A stretch of 64,000 nucleotides of DNA from Tenrec ecaudatus. Its lineage: Eukaryota > Chordata > Mammalia > Afrosoricida > Tenrecidae. The number at the start of each line of letters is the position of its first letter. The first letter of the stretch is position 1. Of this stretch, positions 43,883 to 57,040 are shown piece after piece. The notes beneath the pieces are model-generated. The model worked only from the letters and a program-made list of their open reading frames with translations. It made no database searches and was not told the DNA's origin. A program made the position numbers and the translations under genes. The stretch is from assembly GCF_050624435.1 (NCBI RefSeq), contig NC_134535.1, positions 74,706,494 to 74,770,493 on the forward strand, in the 5' to 3' direction.

Positions 43883-44327
43883 TGTTTAAATCTGGTGCTA
43901 AGAGTTGGAGATCTGAGTAGTGTTCTTGTCTCCTTGTCACAGCTGGGGCTCATCTGCCCCGAGCAGTTGTTTTCAGCTTTGTCTTCTGGGGTAAGGCGGT
44001 GAAGTGAAATTATTTAGGCAGCTCTTCTCTCCCTGGCCTCTGTAACAACCACTGAATGGCCCATGCAAGCAGGGTGTGCGAAACCCTGATGGAGGGGATT
44101 GGTCAGTGTTGCCACTGCGGTGGTTAATTACAACATGAGTCTCTGTAGAAGCAGAAGCACAATCCGACTTCCAGGGGAAAGAAGCGCCAGGACCGCGTTG
44201 CGCCCGGGGTCCCTGCTTGGAGAGGAGGCTTCCGAATGAGAAGAGCTGAGTGCCTTCGGGCACTTTCAGAATGGGGCTAATGGGCAGCATGGATGCCCTT
44301 CGTGCACCAATGAGTTACACTTTTTCT

Positions 44328-45130
44328 TGCTGTTCTGTTATTTTCCCCCAGACATCACACCATCCCACATCAAGCAGGATTGATGTGCTTGATACCAAAT
44401 AGCAACCAAAACCAGTTTCAAAACATTTTCTTCCTTCTTGAACTCCTTGATGTCTCCTCCTCCTTACACTTCCCCATCGTCCCCTTCCCCTCAAAAAACA
44501 TGACGTATCCTAAGGATTGTCTCTATAGAGTTACCTATCCTGGGTTGCATACCAAAAAAAATTTTTTAATACATAACAAAGATTTGAGAAGGGTACCAAC
44601 AATGACACAATACAACAGTTAAACCCCAATATGAGAAAAACCAAGAAAATATTAAAAACTATAACAAGCTCTAAGTGGATAAGAAGGGAGATCAAGTGAG
44701 AAGGTTTTAATAGCTCAAGTCAGAGTTATCATTTTAATCGGCTGTAGTCATCTTTCCAATACTCTTTCTGTCTGATAACCAGGTTACATCCCTCAAGATC
44801 GATTAAAGAGAAATCGCCTGAGGCTTATTCCCTGTAGATCCTACACATATATTTTGGACTTCCATTGTCATGCATAGGCTTCTGCACACCAGAATCTCAC
44901 AATTTAAACACTGATGCTATTCCCTCCTTCAGGTTTGGATTATATAATTTCAATCTTTGAATCATTTCATACACCATGCAAGTTTAGTCTTAAGTCCTCA
45001 GCTTACAGGTGCGTTTGAGGTAGGGGCTAATTCACCTACTACTCTTGTTATTCTTGGTATAACAAGAATATTATACCATTCTTTGCTGTTCCCTTGGCAA
45101 CTTAAATTTGGGACTCAATATTTTAGGAAA
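44328..45130 (-). repeat. LINE 3'-UTR-like repeat, minus strand (copy B of 5803-6600)
   Basis: It has the same block order as copy A and differs from it at about 10 per cent of positions by eye. Confidence 0.45.
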
Positions 45131-45288
45131 TTCTCCAAGATAAACTGTAGTCTCCCACATTCCTCACTGAGGAATCCGTCTCCTTCTCAATTACAGACTT
45201 CCTGCATACTGCCATGCTGTCCTGTCGCTCAGCCTGCAGCCCTGTTTCACCATCTGAACTGCTCATTGTGACCCTTGACTGCTTGCTC

Positions 45289-45489
45289 AAAGGAGCCCTG
45301 GTGGCAGAGTGGGTAGTGCATTGGGCTGCTAGAAACAAGGTCAGCAGTTTGAACCTATCAACCTTTCTGTGGGAGAAAGGTGAGGCTTCCTACTCCCACC
45401 AATATTTACAGTCTTGGACCCAATGTGGTCAGTTCTATATGGTCCATCGGGTTTCTATGAGTCAGAACTGTCTTCATAGCAGGGAATTG
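45289..45489 (+). repeat. AfroSINE-like SINE (copy B of 6748-6950)
   Basis: This copy keeps more of the canonical family: AAGGAGCCCTGGTGGCAGAG, GGGCTGCTAGAAACAAGGTC and GGGTTTCTATGAGTCAGAAC. Confidence 0.85.
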
Positions 45490-45749
45490 GGCATGTCGCA
45501 GGCCTGGAGTAGGTGGCAGTGGATAACAGAGATTTGAGGGGATTGTGGGAATGATGACAGTGATGAAGCTGATACTCTGTAAGTGAGTCGCAATTCTCAC
45601 AGATTCTGGAGTCATTTTTGATACCTTTCCTTGCTTCTCTTGGCTCCCTCTATTAGCTATTTTGTCACCTGACTCCATACATAGTTCCTTTCTCACAATG
45701 TCACCATCCACTTTAGTCCTCAGCTCATTATATCTATCACCTGCTTATG

Positions 45750-46330
45750 TGTCTTAATTATCAAATGCTGGTATGACAGAAATACTTATAATATAATTTA
45801 TTCTATCATAGTGTTGGAGGTTTAATGTCTAAACCCCATGTCCAAGTCTTGAAGCGGGGGGCTCTCTCTTTTCAGTTCTGGGAAAGTTCCTCGCCTCCTT
45901 TCAACATCTGTTGGATCTCTTGGATCTTATGACATCTCTTGAGATTTTTGTGTGTCTTGCCATCAGTCTTCTCTGGGTCTAGGAATTTCATAGTGCAGGT
46001 TCCTGAGTCTAAAGTAGGTACTCTGCTCCTTGCTCTTCTTTCTTGGGGGTACTAAGGTCCCTCCGATTTCTGCTTTCCTGTTTAATCTCTTTAATATCTC
46101 AAAATAGATTGAATTGAGAAACCATCTAACCCTGAAGATCATACCCTACCTCATTGCCTACAATCTTGCTTCATTAACATCATAGAGTTTAGGATTTAGG
46201 ACACATAGAATAATTATATGAGATCACAAAATGGAGGTCAATTGTCCAACACTGAGAATCACAGCCGGCTAAGTCCATACAAATTTGGGGTGGGGTAAGG
46301 ACCCAATTTGAGGGACACCGATTCATAACA
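45750..46330. repeat. LTR-like afrotherian repeat, complete copy
   Basis: This 581-bp element runs from TGTCTTAATTATCAAATGC to ACCGATTCATAACA. Both ends start TG and end CA in a way that suggests an LTR. I recognise blocks (CTCATTAACATCATAGAGTT, AGATCACAAAATGGAGG) from a repeat frequent in afrotherian genomes. No internal retroviral region adjoins it. Confidence 0.55.
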
Positions 46331-47085
46331 TTATGTCCAGTCCTGTGGTCATTGACAGATTCATAAGAAGACAGGGAACAGGAGGTATAATTACTGATGT
46401 CAGATGGATCTTGCTCAAACCAGAGAAAACCAGAAAGATGTTTCTTGTGTTTCCTTGACTGTGCAAAGGCATTCGACTATGTGGACCAGAATACACTGTG
46501 GATGACCTTGAGATGAGTGAGTATTCCAGAATACATACGTCATTGTGCTTATGCAGAACTTTCCCTGGGATCAAAAGGCACTTGTGTGAAAAGAACAAGA
46601 AAATACTTAATGGTTGAAAATAAGAAAAGGTGTACATCAAGGTTGTATCTTCTCACCATATTTGCTCAATCCATATGCTGAGCAAATCATCAGAAAAGCT
46701 AGATTATATAAAGAAGAATGTGGCATCAGGACTGGAGGAAGATTGAGATATGCAGATGATACAGCCTTGCTTCCTGAATGTGAGGCGAACTTGAAGCACT
46801 TACTGATGAAGGTCAAGACTCGCAGTCTTCAGTAATGCACCCTGGAGTCATAACTCAATGTAAAGAAAACCAACATCTTCACAACTGGACCAATAGCTAA
46901 CTTCATAATAAATGGAGAAAAGGGGGACGTTGTCAAGGATTTTGTCTTGCTTGAATCTACAATTACTAATCATAGAAGCAGGAGACAAGAGATCAAAAGA
47001 CATAGTGCATTAAGCCTTGTTACACAAAACCACTTTAGAGTATTGAAAAGCCAGGATGTTACTTTGAGGATTAAGATATCCCTGT
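46331..47085 (+). repeat. RTE (BovB-type) LINE reverse transcriptase fragment
   Basis: The ORF at 46614-46835 carries KGVHQGCIFSPYLLNPYAE and LRYADDTALL, the RTE reverse transcriptase palm with its YADD catalytic box. Flanking frames continue the domain with stops. It is inactive. Confidence 0.85.
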
Positions 47086-47088
47086 CCC

Positions 47089-47650
47089 ACCCCCTGTCAG
47101 AAGAGCCACAAGAAAAACACGAGCCAGTCAGGGTGCAGTATAGCATCAACGAAACACACAACCTTCCTCTAGTTCTTTAATGCTTGCCCCACCCCTCCAT
47201 CATGACCTCAATTCTATCTTACAAATCTGGCTAGACCAAAACATGTATACTGGAACAGATAAGAGCTCCCAACTCGGGGAATCCAGAACAGATAATGCCT
47301 TCAGGACCAATAAGGGGAGCAGCGATACGAGGCAGGTAAGGGAAGGGGGCAGGGAGTAAGGAGGAACCAATCACAATAATTGGGCATATGGTCCCCTCCC
47401 AGGGAGACAGACAGCAGAAAAGCGGGTGAAGGGAGACAACAGTCAGTGTAAGACATGAAAAAAAATTTTAATTATCAAGGAGACATGGGGGAGGGAGAGA
47501 AAAAATGAGGAGCTGATACCAAGGGCTCAAGTAGAAAGAAAATGTTTTGGAAAAGATGATGACAACATATGTACAGATGTGTTTGACACAATGGCTATAT
47601 TTATGGATTGTGATAAGAGCTGTAAGAACCCCCAATAAATAAAATAAACA
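47089..47650 (+). repeat. LINE 3'-end-like repeat nested in the RTE LINE
   Basis: It is flanked by imperfect direct repeats AAGATATCCCTGTCCCA (47073-47089) and AAGATATGCCTGTCCCA (47651-47667), a typical LINE target duplication. It contains ACAAATCTGGCTAGACCAAA and ends GTAAGAACCCCCAATAAATAAAA. Confidence 0.85.
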
Positions 47651-47667
47651 AAGATATGCCTGTCCCA

Positions 47668-48065
47668 AGCTGTGGTATTTTCTATTGCCTCATCTACATG
47701 TGAAAATTGGACATTAAATAAAGACAACTGCAGAAGAATCAATGCATTGAATTCCAGTGCTGGAGAAGAATATTGAAAGTACCAGGGACTGTCAAATGAA
47801 AAAATACCAATCTTATGTCAGATGAAGCAAGGCCAGAGTGTTCTTTAGGGGCAAGCATGGTAAAACTTCTTACATGCTTATGACACCTTGTTCGGAGAGA
47901 CCAGTCCCTGGAGAAGAACATCATGCTTAGTAAAGAATAGGAGCAGCGAAAAAGAGGAAGGCCTCTAAGAGATGGATTGACACAGCAGCTGCAGCAGTGG
48001 GCTCAGGCACAGGAACAATTGGGAGAATGGGGCAGGGTGGGACAGTGCTTAGTTATATTGTGCAT
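47668..48065 (+). repeat. RTE LINE ORF C-terminal part, continuing after the nested insertion
   Basis: Broken-frame blocks for CENWTL-like, SSAGEEY and the Arg-rich end before GWIDTAA match the C-terminal layout of the fragments at 3380 and 37020. Confidence 0.65.
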
Positions 48066-48440
48066 AGAGTGGTTATGGGTCAGAACATCCAACAACAATA
48101 GTCCTTGGGGATGAGGGGAAAATATCCTCAGGGACTTAGGCCTGGAGGAGCTAGCTGGTGGGGCCTCGGTCCTTGGCTCCCTTTACAGGAAGAGCAGGCC
48201 TACTTGGGGCATGTTGGAGCTCCACACTGGTACTCTGAGCATTATCCCCAATGAGCTGAGCTTGGGTCACTTGAGTCTATCTACTTTCTGGGAGGGAGAC
48301 ATCACACACACCTCCGCAAAGAAGGGCCCTCCTGCCTCCTGCTTCATAACAACAGGAGCATTTGCAACCATCTGGTTTTCCTCTAAGTAATGAAGCGAGT
48401 TTTTAAAATGTCATAGAGACAGCATTAACTAAAGTAACTT
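48066..48440. other. Unassigned intergenic sequence
   Basis: No gene or repeat is recognised. Confidence 0.3.
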
Positions 48441-48444
48441 GGGT

Positions 48445-49060
48445 TACATACCCTGCATCTTAAGTGATATATTAAAGTCTCCTACTATTAATGTATAGCT
48501 ATCTATTTCTCTCTTCAGCTCTGATACATTTCATTTATCTATCTGGAGGCTCTTCCACTTGGTGTCTAGATTCTTATTATGGCTACATCTTCTTGGTCAA
48601 TGGATTCTGAACATCATAATGACTTCTTTGACTCTTATGCTGACTTTGTCTTATAATCTGTTTTAGCATACATTAATATTACTAATCCTATTCTTTTATC
48701 ATCATTCCCATTAGCTTGATATTTTCCACATTCTTTGATTTTTAACCTACTTTTGTCTCTGAGCATCTCTTGCAGACCTCCTATTGATGGGTCCTGTTTC
48801 TTATCCATTTGGGTACTCTGTACCTTGGCTGGTGTAGTTAATCTATTTACATGCGGTCTCATTACCACCACTTATCTCCAGTGTCATCATCAAAAGGCAT
48901 GACTTTATTGCTATCATTTTGCTTGGTTTTGTTTGGGGTGGTGGTTGTTTTGTGGTGCTGCTGAATTCTTTGTTGTACATAATCATCTGTGCTGAGTTGA
49001 TTTGGTTTGTGGGCTTTCTTATCCATTTAGTGTTCACTAAAGCTTTATGAATTTCCTTTC
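48445..49060 (-). repeat. Old L1-type ORF2 fragment, minus strand
   Basis: Blocks such as ATTAAAGTCTCCTACTATTA, TCTTATAATCTGTTTTAGCA, TTTTTAACCTACTTTTGTCTC and GGCTGGTGTAGTTAATCTATTTACAT are the reverse of the L1 endonuclease/early RT coding region. It is heavily diverged, and the sequence up to about 49250 may also belong. Confidence 0.6.
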
Positions 49061-49249
49061 TATTTTTTATGAGAAAGTTTATTGATTTCCTTTGAGTCTA
49101 CCTTATAATTTATTATTTTCTTCCAAAGTTAAAAAAATCTGTCTACTTTGAAATTCATTTGACTTCTACTCCATTGAAAGTTCTATAACTACATTATTTA
49201 ATCCCTCCTTTTTCCTTGTAATTGTCTTTGTTTGAAAATTAATATCTCT

Positions 49250-49800
49250 GGTTTCCTATGTCCAGAGTAGAGTTCCTGTCTTCCTGGATGGTCTCTGAGA
49301 TCAGGGAACCTGGTCTCAAAAGGAGTTCATGTGGACCTAGAGGTGGCTGGGGCAGGCTCATCTGGTATTGTGCAGTCTACAGAAGCAGAAAATGTGCACC
49401 TCTAAATTGGGGGGTGGCAAGCACCCAGAACACAAGCCCCTGCTCTACCTCAGTGGAGCAGGGGTTGTGCATAAGGGGAAGAGCTTCTGGGAGAGCTGAT
49501 AGGCAGATGAGAGAGGTAGCTGACAACACTTCCGGTCACCATGATGGTGTGGGCAACTAAGGGAGGATTGCACCATTCTCTGCTGCCAGTCACCAGTGTA
49601 GTGCCTATATAGTTCTAGGCAAAGGGGGTGGATTATTAGTTTGCTGCCTCAGTTGAAGGCTATTTGAAAAAGTTCTGAATGGCTGTGCTGTGTCAGTACA
49701 ACCAACAATTCACCCATCCTGATCTTTCTGTATCATATTAGACAATATTCTGCTGCCATTCATAAGTTGTTGTCTTGGGGTTTTTTGGTTGTTGTTTTTT
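49250..49800. other. Unassigned intergenic sequence
   Basis: It contains a 100-codon ORF (49258-49560) without recognisable domains. Confidence 0.3.
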
Positions 49801-49829
49801 TTTTTAACTTTTCAAAGTGTTACATTTTT

Positions 49830-51390
49830 TTTCTTTTTTAAACTTTATTTTGGGGGGGCATGTAATTCACACATCAGACAATTCAGTAGTTCAATCCTAG
49901 CAAGAAGAGTTGTACAATCATTACTACAATCGACTGTAGAGGATTTTCTCCTTTCTTGTACTCATTGTTATTAGCCCCCCATTTCCTCCCAACCTCCCCC
50001 CACCATCCCCTCAAAAAGCACTTAATCCAGTTACTGTCCCTATAGATTTACTGGTAGTGTAGTCAGTGTGGTCATTATTCATGGGACTGCAAGCCACAAG
50101 GTCAGCAGTCAGAAACCGCCAGTCGCTCCTCAGAAGGACAGGGCTTTCTATTCCCATAAAGAGTTATAATCTCCAAGACTCAGAGAGCAGCTCTTCCCTG
50201 TCCTACAGAATCACTATGAGTTAGCGGTGAGTTTGTTTTTTAAGCCTGGTTTTCATATACAGAAAAGCATACAAAAAACAAACATTAACAACAATAACAA
50301 AATAAAATAGAGAAAACCCTCGATTGAAAAGAAAGTAGAAAATATCAAAAACTAGAAAACATTTAAAATGGGTCAAAAGGGACATAAAATGATAAGGTGT
50401 TAAATGTTAACCTGACTGCATGTGTCATAATCCACTGTCCAGGGCCCTCTTCATGCGAGCAAGGCCATTCACGTTCTTGATCTATGATCAGAGGGCATTC
50501 ACTGGAGGATTAATTCTCATGTGTTTCCCCTTCACCTATTTCTTTTAATGATTTCATTGGGGGTTCTTACAGCTCTTATAACATTACATACATAAATTGT
50601 ATCAAGCATATTTGTACATGTGTTACCATTATCATTTCCAAAACATTTTCTACTTGAGCCTTTGGTATAAACTCCTTTTTTTTTTTTTTACCACTTTCTC
50701 CCCCAACTCCCCCCCCCTATTTTTAAAAAAATCATTTTATTAGGGGTTCATACAACTCTTATCACAATCCATGTATACATCAATGATGAAAAGCATTGTA
50801 CATTCTTTGCCCTCATCATTCTCAAAAAAATTTTTTTAACTGAAACAACTTTTAAATGAGTCCACAGGGAGATTAAATAAAATATTACACCTAACTATAT
50901 CTATCATAATCATCTTTACAATACTTTCTGTCTGATAGCAAACTTATTCCTATCCCTCACCGATGATCAGAGGAAATTCACCAAAGGCTTAACCTATGGG
51001 GGACCCTACAAATGGACTTGGGGATTTCCATTGTCATCCCTAGCCTTCTGCAAACTGAGTGCTCACAATTTAAGGTCCAGTAGCAATCCCTCCTTCAGAT
51101 TTGGATTACATTATTTACAATCCTTGGATAACACAGGGTGTGTGCTTCTTCCATGTGGACTCCGTTGATGCTCACTTAGATGGCTGCTTGTTTGAAAACA
51201 AGCCTTTAAGATCCCAGATGCTATTTTTTTCTGATAGCCAGGCACCATCTAGTTTCTTAACCACCCTTTGCTATAGTACCCATATCTTCAGTGTTCTCTT
51301 CATGGGGGCAAGTATCAAGCAGGGCCATGCCATAAAAACTAATTGTTCTTAGGTCGGGGCTAGAATTAAGTGTGACCCCCAAGTCCATTC
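49830..51390 (-). repeat. LINE 3'-region-like repeats, minus strand, with nested pieces
   Basis: After a T-rich start (49790-49845) come blocks matching 5803-6600, interrupted by a SINE (50058-50240), a family tail at about 50535-50690, and another tail at 50730-50840. The matching inner region then runs to about 51380 (CTTTCTGTCTGATAGCAAAC, GATTTCCATTGTCATCCCTAG, GTGTGCTTCTTCCATGTGG). Confidence 0.5.
50058..50240 (+). repeat. AfroSINE-like SINE
   Basis: AAGGTCAGCAGTCAGAAACC, CCTCAGAAGGACAGGGCTTTC and TCACTATGAGTTAGCGGTGAG follow in order. Confidence 0.7.
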
Positions 51391-52640
51391 ATATATCTGT
51401 GGGGGACCAGCCTCTACAACTGAATGGGTCCAAGGGGTGGTTGTGTAATTGAAGAGTAAATTAAAGAAATATCAGACAAGGCATGTGTGGGATTATAAAG
51501 AGACTTTTTCCAAGCTTTGTCTCCGCCAAGGATATGCCAAACATCAGAGGTTGGTGTTGCCAGCACATGGTAGGAGGTCAGACTCTAAGAGATTTCCTCC
51601 TTGAAGGCAGTCAATTGCCAGACTAGAGTCTGGTCCCACCACAGGTAGGGCCAACTCCTTGCTGTTAAGGACAATGGGGTACTTCTTCCTAAAGGCTTGA
51701 GGCCATCAGTCTGGTCCCCGTAGGTGGGGTTCACACCCTACTGATAATGGTTTCAATAGTGAGACAGAGAACAGGTCAAACTGGCTCAGTGACCTCCAAA
51801 ATGAAGCTGCCTCCCTGAATCTAGGATCCACCCATCTTGTCACATGTGTACCCTCAATAACTCCCCTTCCTATTGCATGGATACCCCTAGATTGTCCCCC
51901 TCTCATTACTGTAGTGCCTATAGCACAACCACTTCCTGTGACATATGTCTTTACCTGTAATTAGGGGCACTGTATGCCCCCCCCAAAGAGATATAAGCCT
52001 TGGTTAGCAATAAAGAAGTGCTCTTTCCCCCGTCCTCTCCCCACTATCGCTTGCTCCTACAATCTCCACGTAGATCACCAAGCGAAGCTGAGGTGAGCAT
52101 ACTACCATGAAATGTGTCTGACTCCATTATTTTAATCTCTTCTATCTCTCATTCTCTCTATGACTTTACTATAATCTTTATTTATTATCACTACACAATT
52201 GCGCCTACTGGTCCTGTTATGATTTGTTAGAGGCTGGCTTCCCTGGCAGGCATATAAGACCAGAACCAGAAAAAGAGTAATGTATTCTCTTAACAGGTTT
52301 ATGTAATCTTGGGCTAGCAAGCCACATCATGCACACATGTAACAGGAAGGGGTCGTATTAGAGGCATACACATGACAGGAAGGGGGTGTACTAGGGGTAT
52401 ACACATGACAGGATGGTACATAAGGTAACAAGATGAACAGGCTCTATAATTAAGATGGCAGCTTAACCTTGGTCATCTCTGAGCTGCCTTGACCTTACCC
52501 TGAGCTCTTTTACAGGGGAACCATCTAGAATCCTTATCAGAAAGGAGTGGGCTGGACTTGGGGTTAGATAGGCTGATTGCTTTTGATGGCAGATAACCTT
52601 CAGGCAGGTAACCTTTGAGCATCTAGTAACTGTGATGTGC
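51391..52640. repeat. LTR-retroelement remnant, two pieces in apparent inverted arrangement
   Basis: The piece at about 51700-52225 is + oriented: it has GAGATATAAGCC as a possible TATA-like box and AGCAATAAAGAAGTGC as a polyadenylation-type signal. The piece at about 52330-52640 matches the right part of the intron 1 remnant (29750-30010). In that intron copy the two blocks have the opposite relative direction. No coding region is recognisable. Confidence 0.45.
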
Positions 52641-52671
52641 TTTCAAGCAGCACCTTAGAAATGCGGGCCAT

Positions 52672-54345
<1,674 letters not shown>

Positions 54346-55319
54346 TACCCATCCGCCCCCCACCAAAGGGGGGCATTGTGGGGAGTAATGTTAGTTAGGA
54401 GAATGTGACTGGGAAGCATCTACAACTGACACGCACAAAGGCCTTCCTCCACCAGAATCTGCCCCTAGACTCACAATATAGGCCTAGAGAATTTGCCTGC
54501 ATACATTATCATCCCACTTCTCAGTTTCCCACATATATCTATGGTTTATGTACCATATGTCTCTGGTTCACCTTAGAGAAACCATTTTCATTTTATGTTA
54601 GAGAATATGGTCAGCCATCTCCGCGGGGCATAAAGTAATTCTATTGATAGTGCCATGAGGTTAGCCAGTGGTCTGGAATTTCAAACACTGTTGAGAAAAG
54701 GAAGTCATACAAGTACAAGCCAGCTGTGAACCATAGCACATGTACAAATTAAACTGGACACGATTTCCACAAAAATGGGGGCTGATTATAAGGCAAAACT
54801 TTCGATAATATTCACTGGCAGTGGCAGAACCACGGCTACCAGATTAATATTTATCATAATAAAGCAAGGGGATCATTGAAATAGTAAGTATATAGTAGTC
54901 CCAACACACCATTGAGCACCTTCAAGGTAAGAGGTTTGAATCAGTCCAACAACCGCCAGTTCTCTGCCCCTGAGACAGCAATCATCTGCTGCTTCTCAGG
55001 TGGAGTCAGCCTTAAGTTCAAGGGATGCAGGGGCGTTTGAGATAGAGCCCAGTTCACTTAGCGCGGCTTCCACATCCAGTCCTTCTGGTGTGGCTTCTGA
55101 AGGACGTCGTATGCCTTGAAAGAACAGAGTGTAAAGTCTCAGTGGCTAGGTAAAAAGTATCTAATTAGGAAAATAGTACCAGGCATAGCCTCCCCTTGGG
55201 TTCTATATAAGTATTGTTAAGCGTTTTTCCCCCAATAGGAGGTTGCTCCTACCCATTTTCTTACCAATAGAAATGTACTTATCTTCTCTGAGACTTGCAA
55301 GTTCTCTGCCCCCATCTGG
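54346..55319. other. Unassigned intergenic sequence
   Basis: No gene is recognised. A very degenerate SINE-like stretch may lie at 54905-55040. Confidence 0.3.
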
Positions 55320-55690
55320 ATTTAAATGTCCAGAATCTCCCGAGTTCTGGGAGGGCCACTCGTTCCCAGTTGTATTCCGGTGCCTTTGCAATTAAGAGGC
55401 TCATCTTCCTGTTTTGCCAGTGATCTGCTGCCATCCGCCAGGCTTGGATGGCCACGGTCTTTTATAGATCACTCAGTCCTCATTGCCCATCCGTCTTTGC
55501 CTGGAAGTTCTGCTGACTCCTGTCCATCCCGGGTGACTCTACTGGTATCTGAAGTGCTGGCTTCCAGGACCAGAGCAACACCTAAACAGTCCCCTCGGGT
55601 TATGAACGCTCCACCTGGGAGCAACCCATCGCAACGGATCAACCGCAGACAGTAGATTCCATGACACCTTTGAGACACATGCACTGGTTT
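55320..55690 (+). repeat. Probable RTE LINE 3'-UTR fragment
   Basis: Blocks such as GGGTGACTCTACTGGTATCTG and GCTTCCAGGACCAGAGCAACACC resemble the 3' region of afrotherian RTE LINEs. The assignment rests on memory of the family only. Confidence 0.35.
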
Positions 55691-56040
55691 GCAATAACAA
55701 GTGGACACTACTTTGTGGCATTCATCAATACATCATCATTGCTATTGTTATAAAGATGTGCTGTATCTGAAAGTGTTTCTTTACATTTTTTTATACAAAG
55801 AAAGGAAGACAAACAATTGACTAACTTATGTTAGATACAAGTTGTACCTAGCTGCTCTGACTTTTGCCAGAACATATGCTGATTTAAATGCGAGTTTGAT
55901 TTTTGAGACACTTGGGAACAATTTGTTATTCGGGAATTGCTCATACGGTCCCCCTGGCCACTGCATTTCCCAACAGCGTGGAACTTACCCCTGGCTCCCA
56001 GCGCAGCCCTGGGTGGTTTGTCTGCCTTTGCCTCCCTAGG
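55691..56040. other. Unassigned intergenic sequence
   Basis: No gene or repeat is recognised. Confidence 0.3.
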
Positions 56041-57040
56041 TCTCTGAAGTCCTTTCCCCTGTGTCTGCTTTGAAGGAGAGAGCGCTCCTTGGGGTCGATC
56101 TTGGTTGCTTCAAGACTGAAATTGTCAACAACGGTAGACTGTCTTGAAGCCTATCCTTGAGGTATGGAACGGGACAAAGCCAAATGTCAAGGAACCCAAT
56201 GGCCAATGGCCAGGGATTTCTTATTTCCCGTGAGTGGGCAAGAGACAGACAGAGAACCCTTATCTGGAAGGCATGGGCCCATCTGTCTCACCTGGCCTGT
56301 CCGCCAGAGGCCGCCTCATAGACAGAGGGAGTGTTCAGCTCCATTCTCTTGGTCCCATTTGGTCGGTTGGCTACTCACAGAAAAGGGTCCACTTATGGGC
56401 ACCCCCTTCATTATTTTGAGGAAGAAAGTGAGTCATGAGAGGGAAGACATCATGGAATCAGAGGAACCTCATATTTTTCGGCTGGGTTTCACCTGAATTG
56501 CTAGTGTTAGCAGAACCTTCACTCATGCCAACCAGGTATTCTCAGAGCTGACCAGTGGGGAACAACTGCTGCCGGCTCCAAACTCACTGCCATGGAGTCC
56601 GTGCTGGCTCTTAGCGGCCCCCTGTGGGTTTCTGAGGCTGTGACTGTTCACGGGAGTAGAGAGTCCAGTCTTTCTCCCGAGGAGCTGCCGGGGGTTTCAA
56701 ACTGCCAACCATGCGGATCACAGCCCATGGGGGAACCATTCCACCAAGGTCAGGGATCTTCCCAAGGAGGATGCAGTAGATTTAAGACAGTCAGTGAAGT
56801 CCCCGATATTCTAATTAGAGACTTGAGTGGGAGGCATGAGGTGTGCACATACACGTGGATCCTGTGTCACTCTGAACGGATCTCGGAAGAACTGAAAGTT
56901 TTCCCAAGAAGTCCTTGGTACCCTGTGCTTGGCGACAGACTGCATGGAGCACGTGCTGGCGCCGCTCTACACCTGGTACTCAGCTAACTGGGATGCTCTG
57001 CTCCACAGTTTACATGAACTCCCCAAGCCCTGCTGATGGC
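56041..57040 (+). pseudogene. Unprocessed RDH16-type pseudogene relic (parts of exons 3 and 4 with intron 3)
   Basis: At 56041-56130 CCTTTCCCCTGTGTCTG and GGAGAGAGCGCTCCTTGGGG parallel the intron 2/exon 3 border of copy B, and GGTTGCTTCAAGACTG parallels the EPGFFKTG coding stretch. The exon end and donor (TTCCCGTGAGTGGGC, about 56225) and intron 3 (GGAAGGC...GTCTGTCC) also align. The exon 4 relic at about 56905-57040 has GGCGACAGACTGCATGGAGCA and GGTACTCAGCTAACTGGGATGCT, then a deletion of about 60 bp, then AACTCCCCAAGCCCTGC. The acceptor is altered and frames are lost. Retained intron sequence shows a genomic duplicate rather than a retrocopy. Exons 1-2 were not found upstream. Confidence 0.8.
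56580..56748 (-). repeat. AfroSINE-like SINE, minus strand, inside the RDH relic intron
   Basis: AAACTCACTGCCATGGAGTC at the left and GGGGGTTTCAAACTGCCAAC at the right are the reversed SINE 3' end and B-box region. Confidence 0.75.

Noticed and set aside
46614-46835. YADD-containing ORF as a retroviral polymerase
   Set aside because: The blocks KGVHQGCIFSP and LRYADDTALL are those of RTE/BovB LINEs, and no LTR or integrase is nearby.
55842-56039. Candidate exon 1 or 2 of the RDH relic
   Set aside because: I looked for [12 protein letters not shown] and YCVSK codings upstream of 56041 and found none, so the relic is described with exons 3-4 only.
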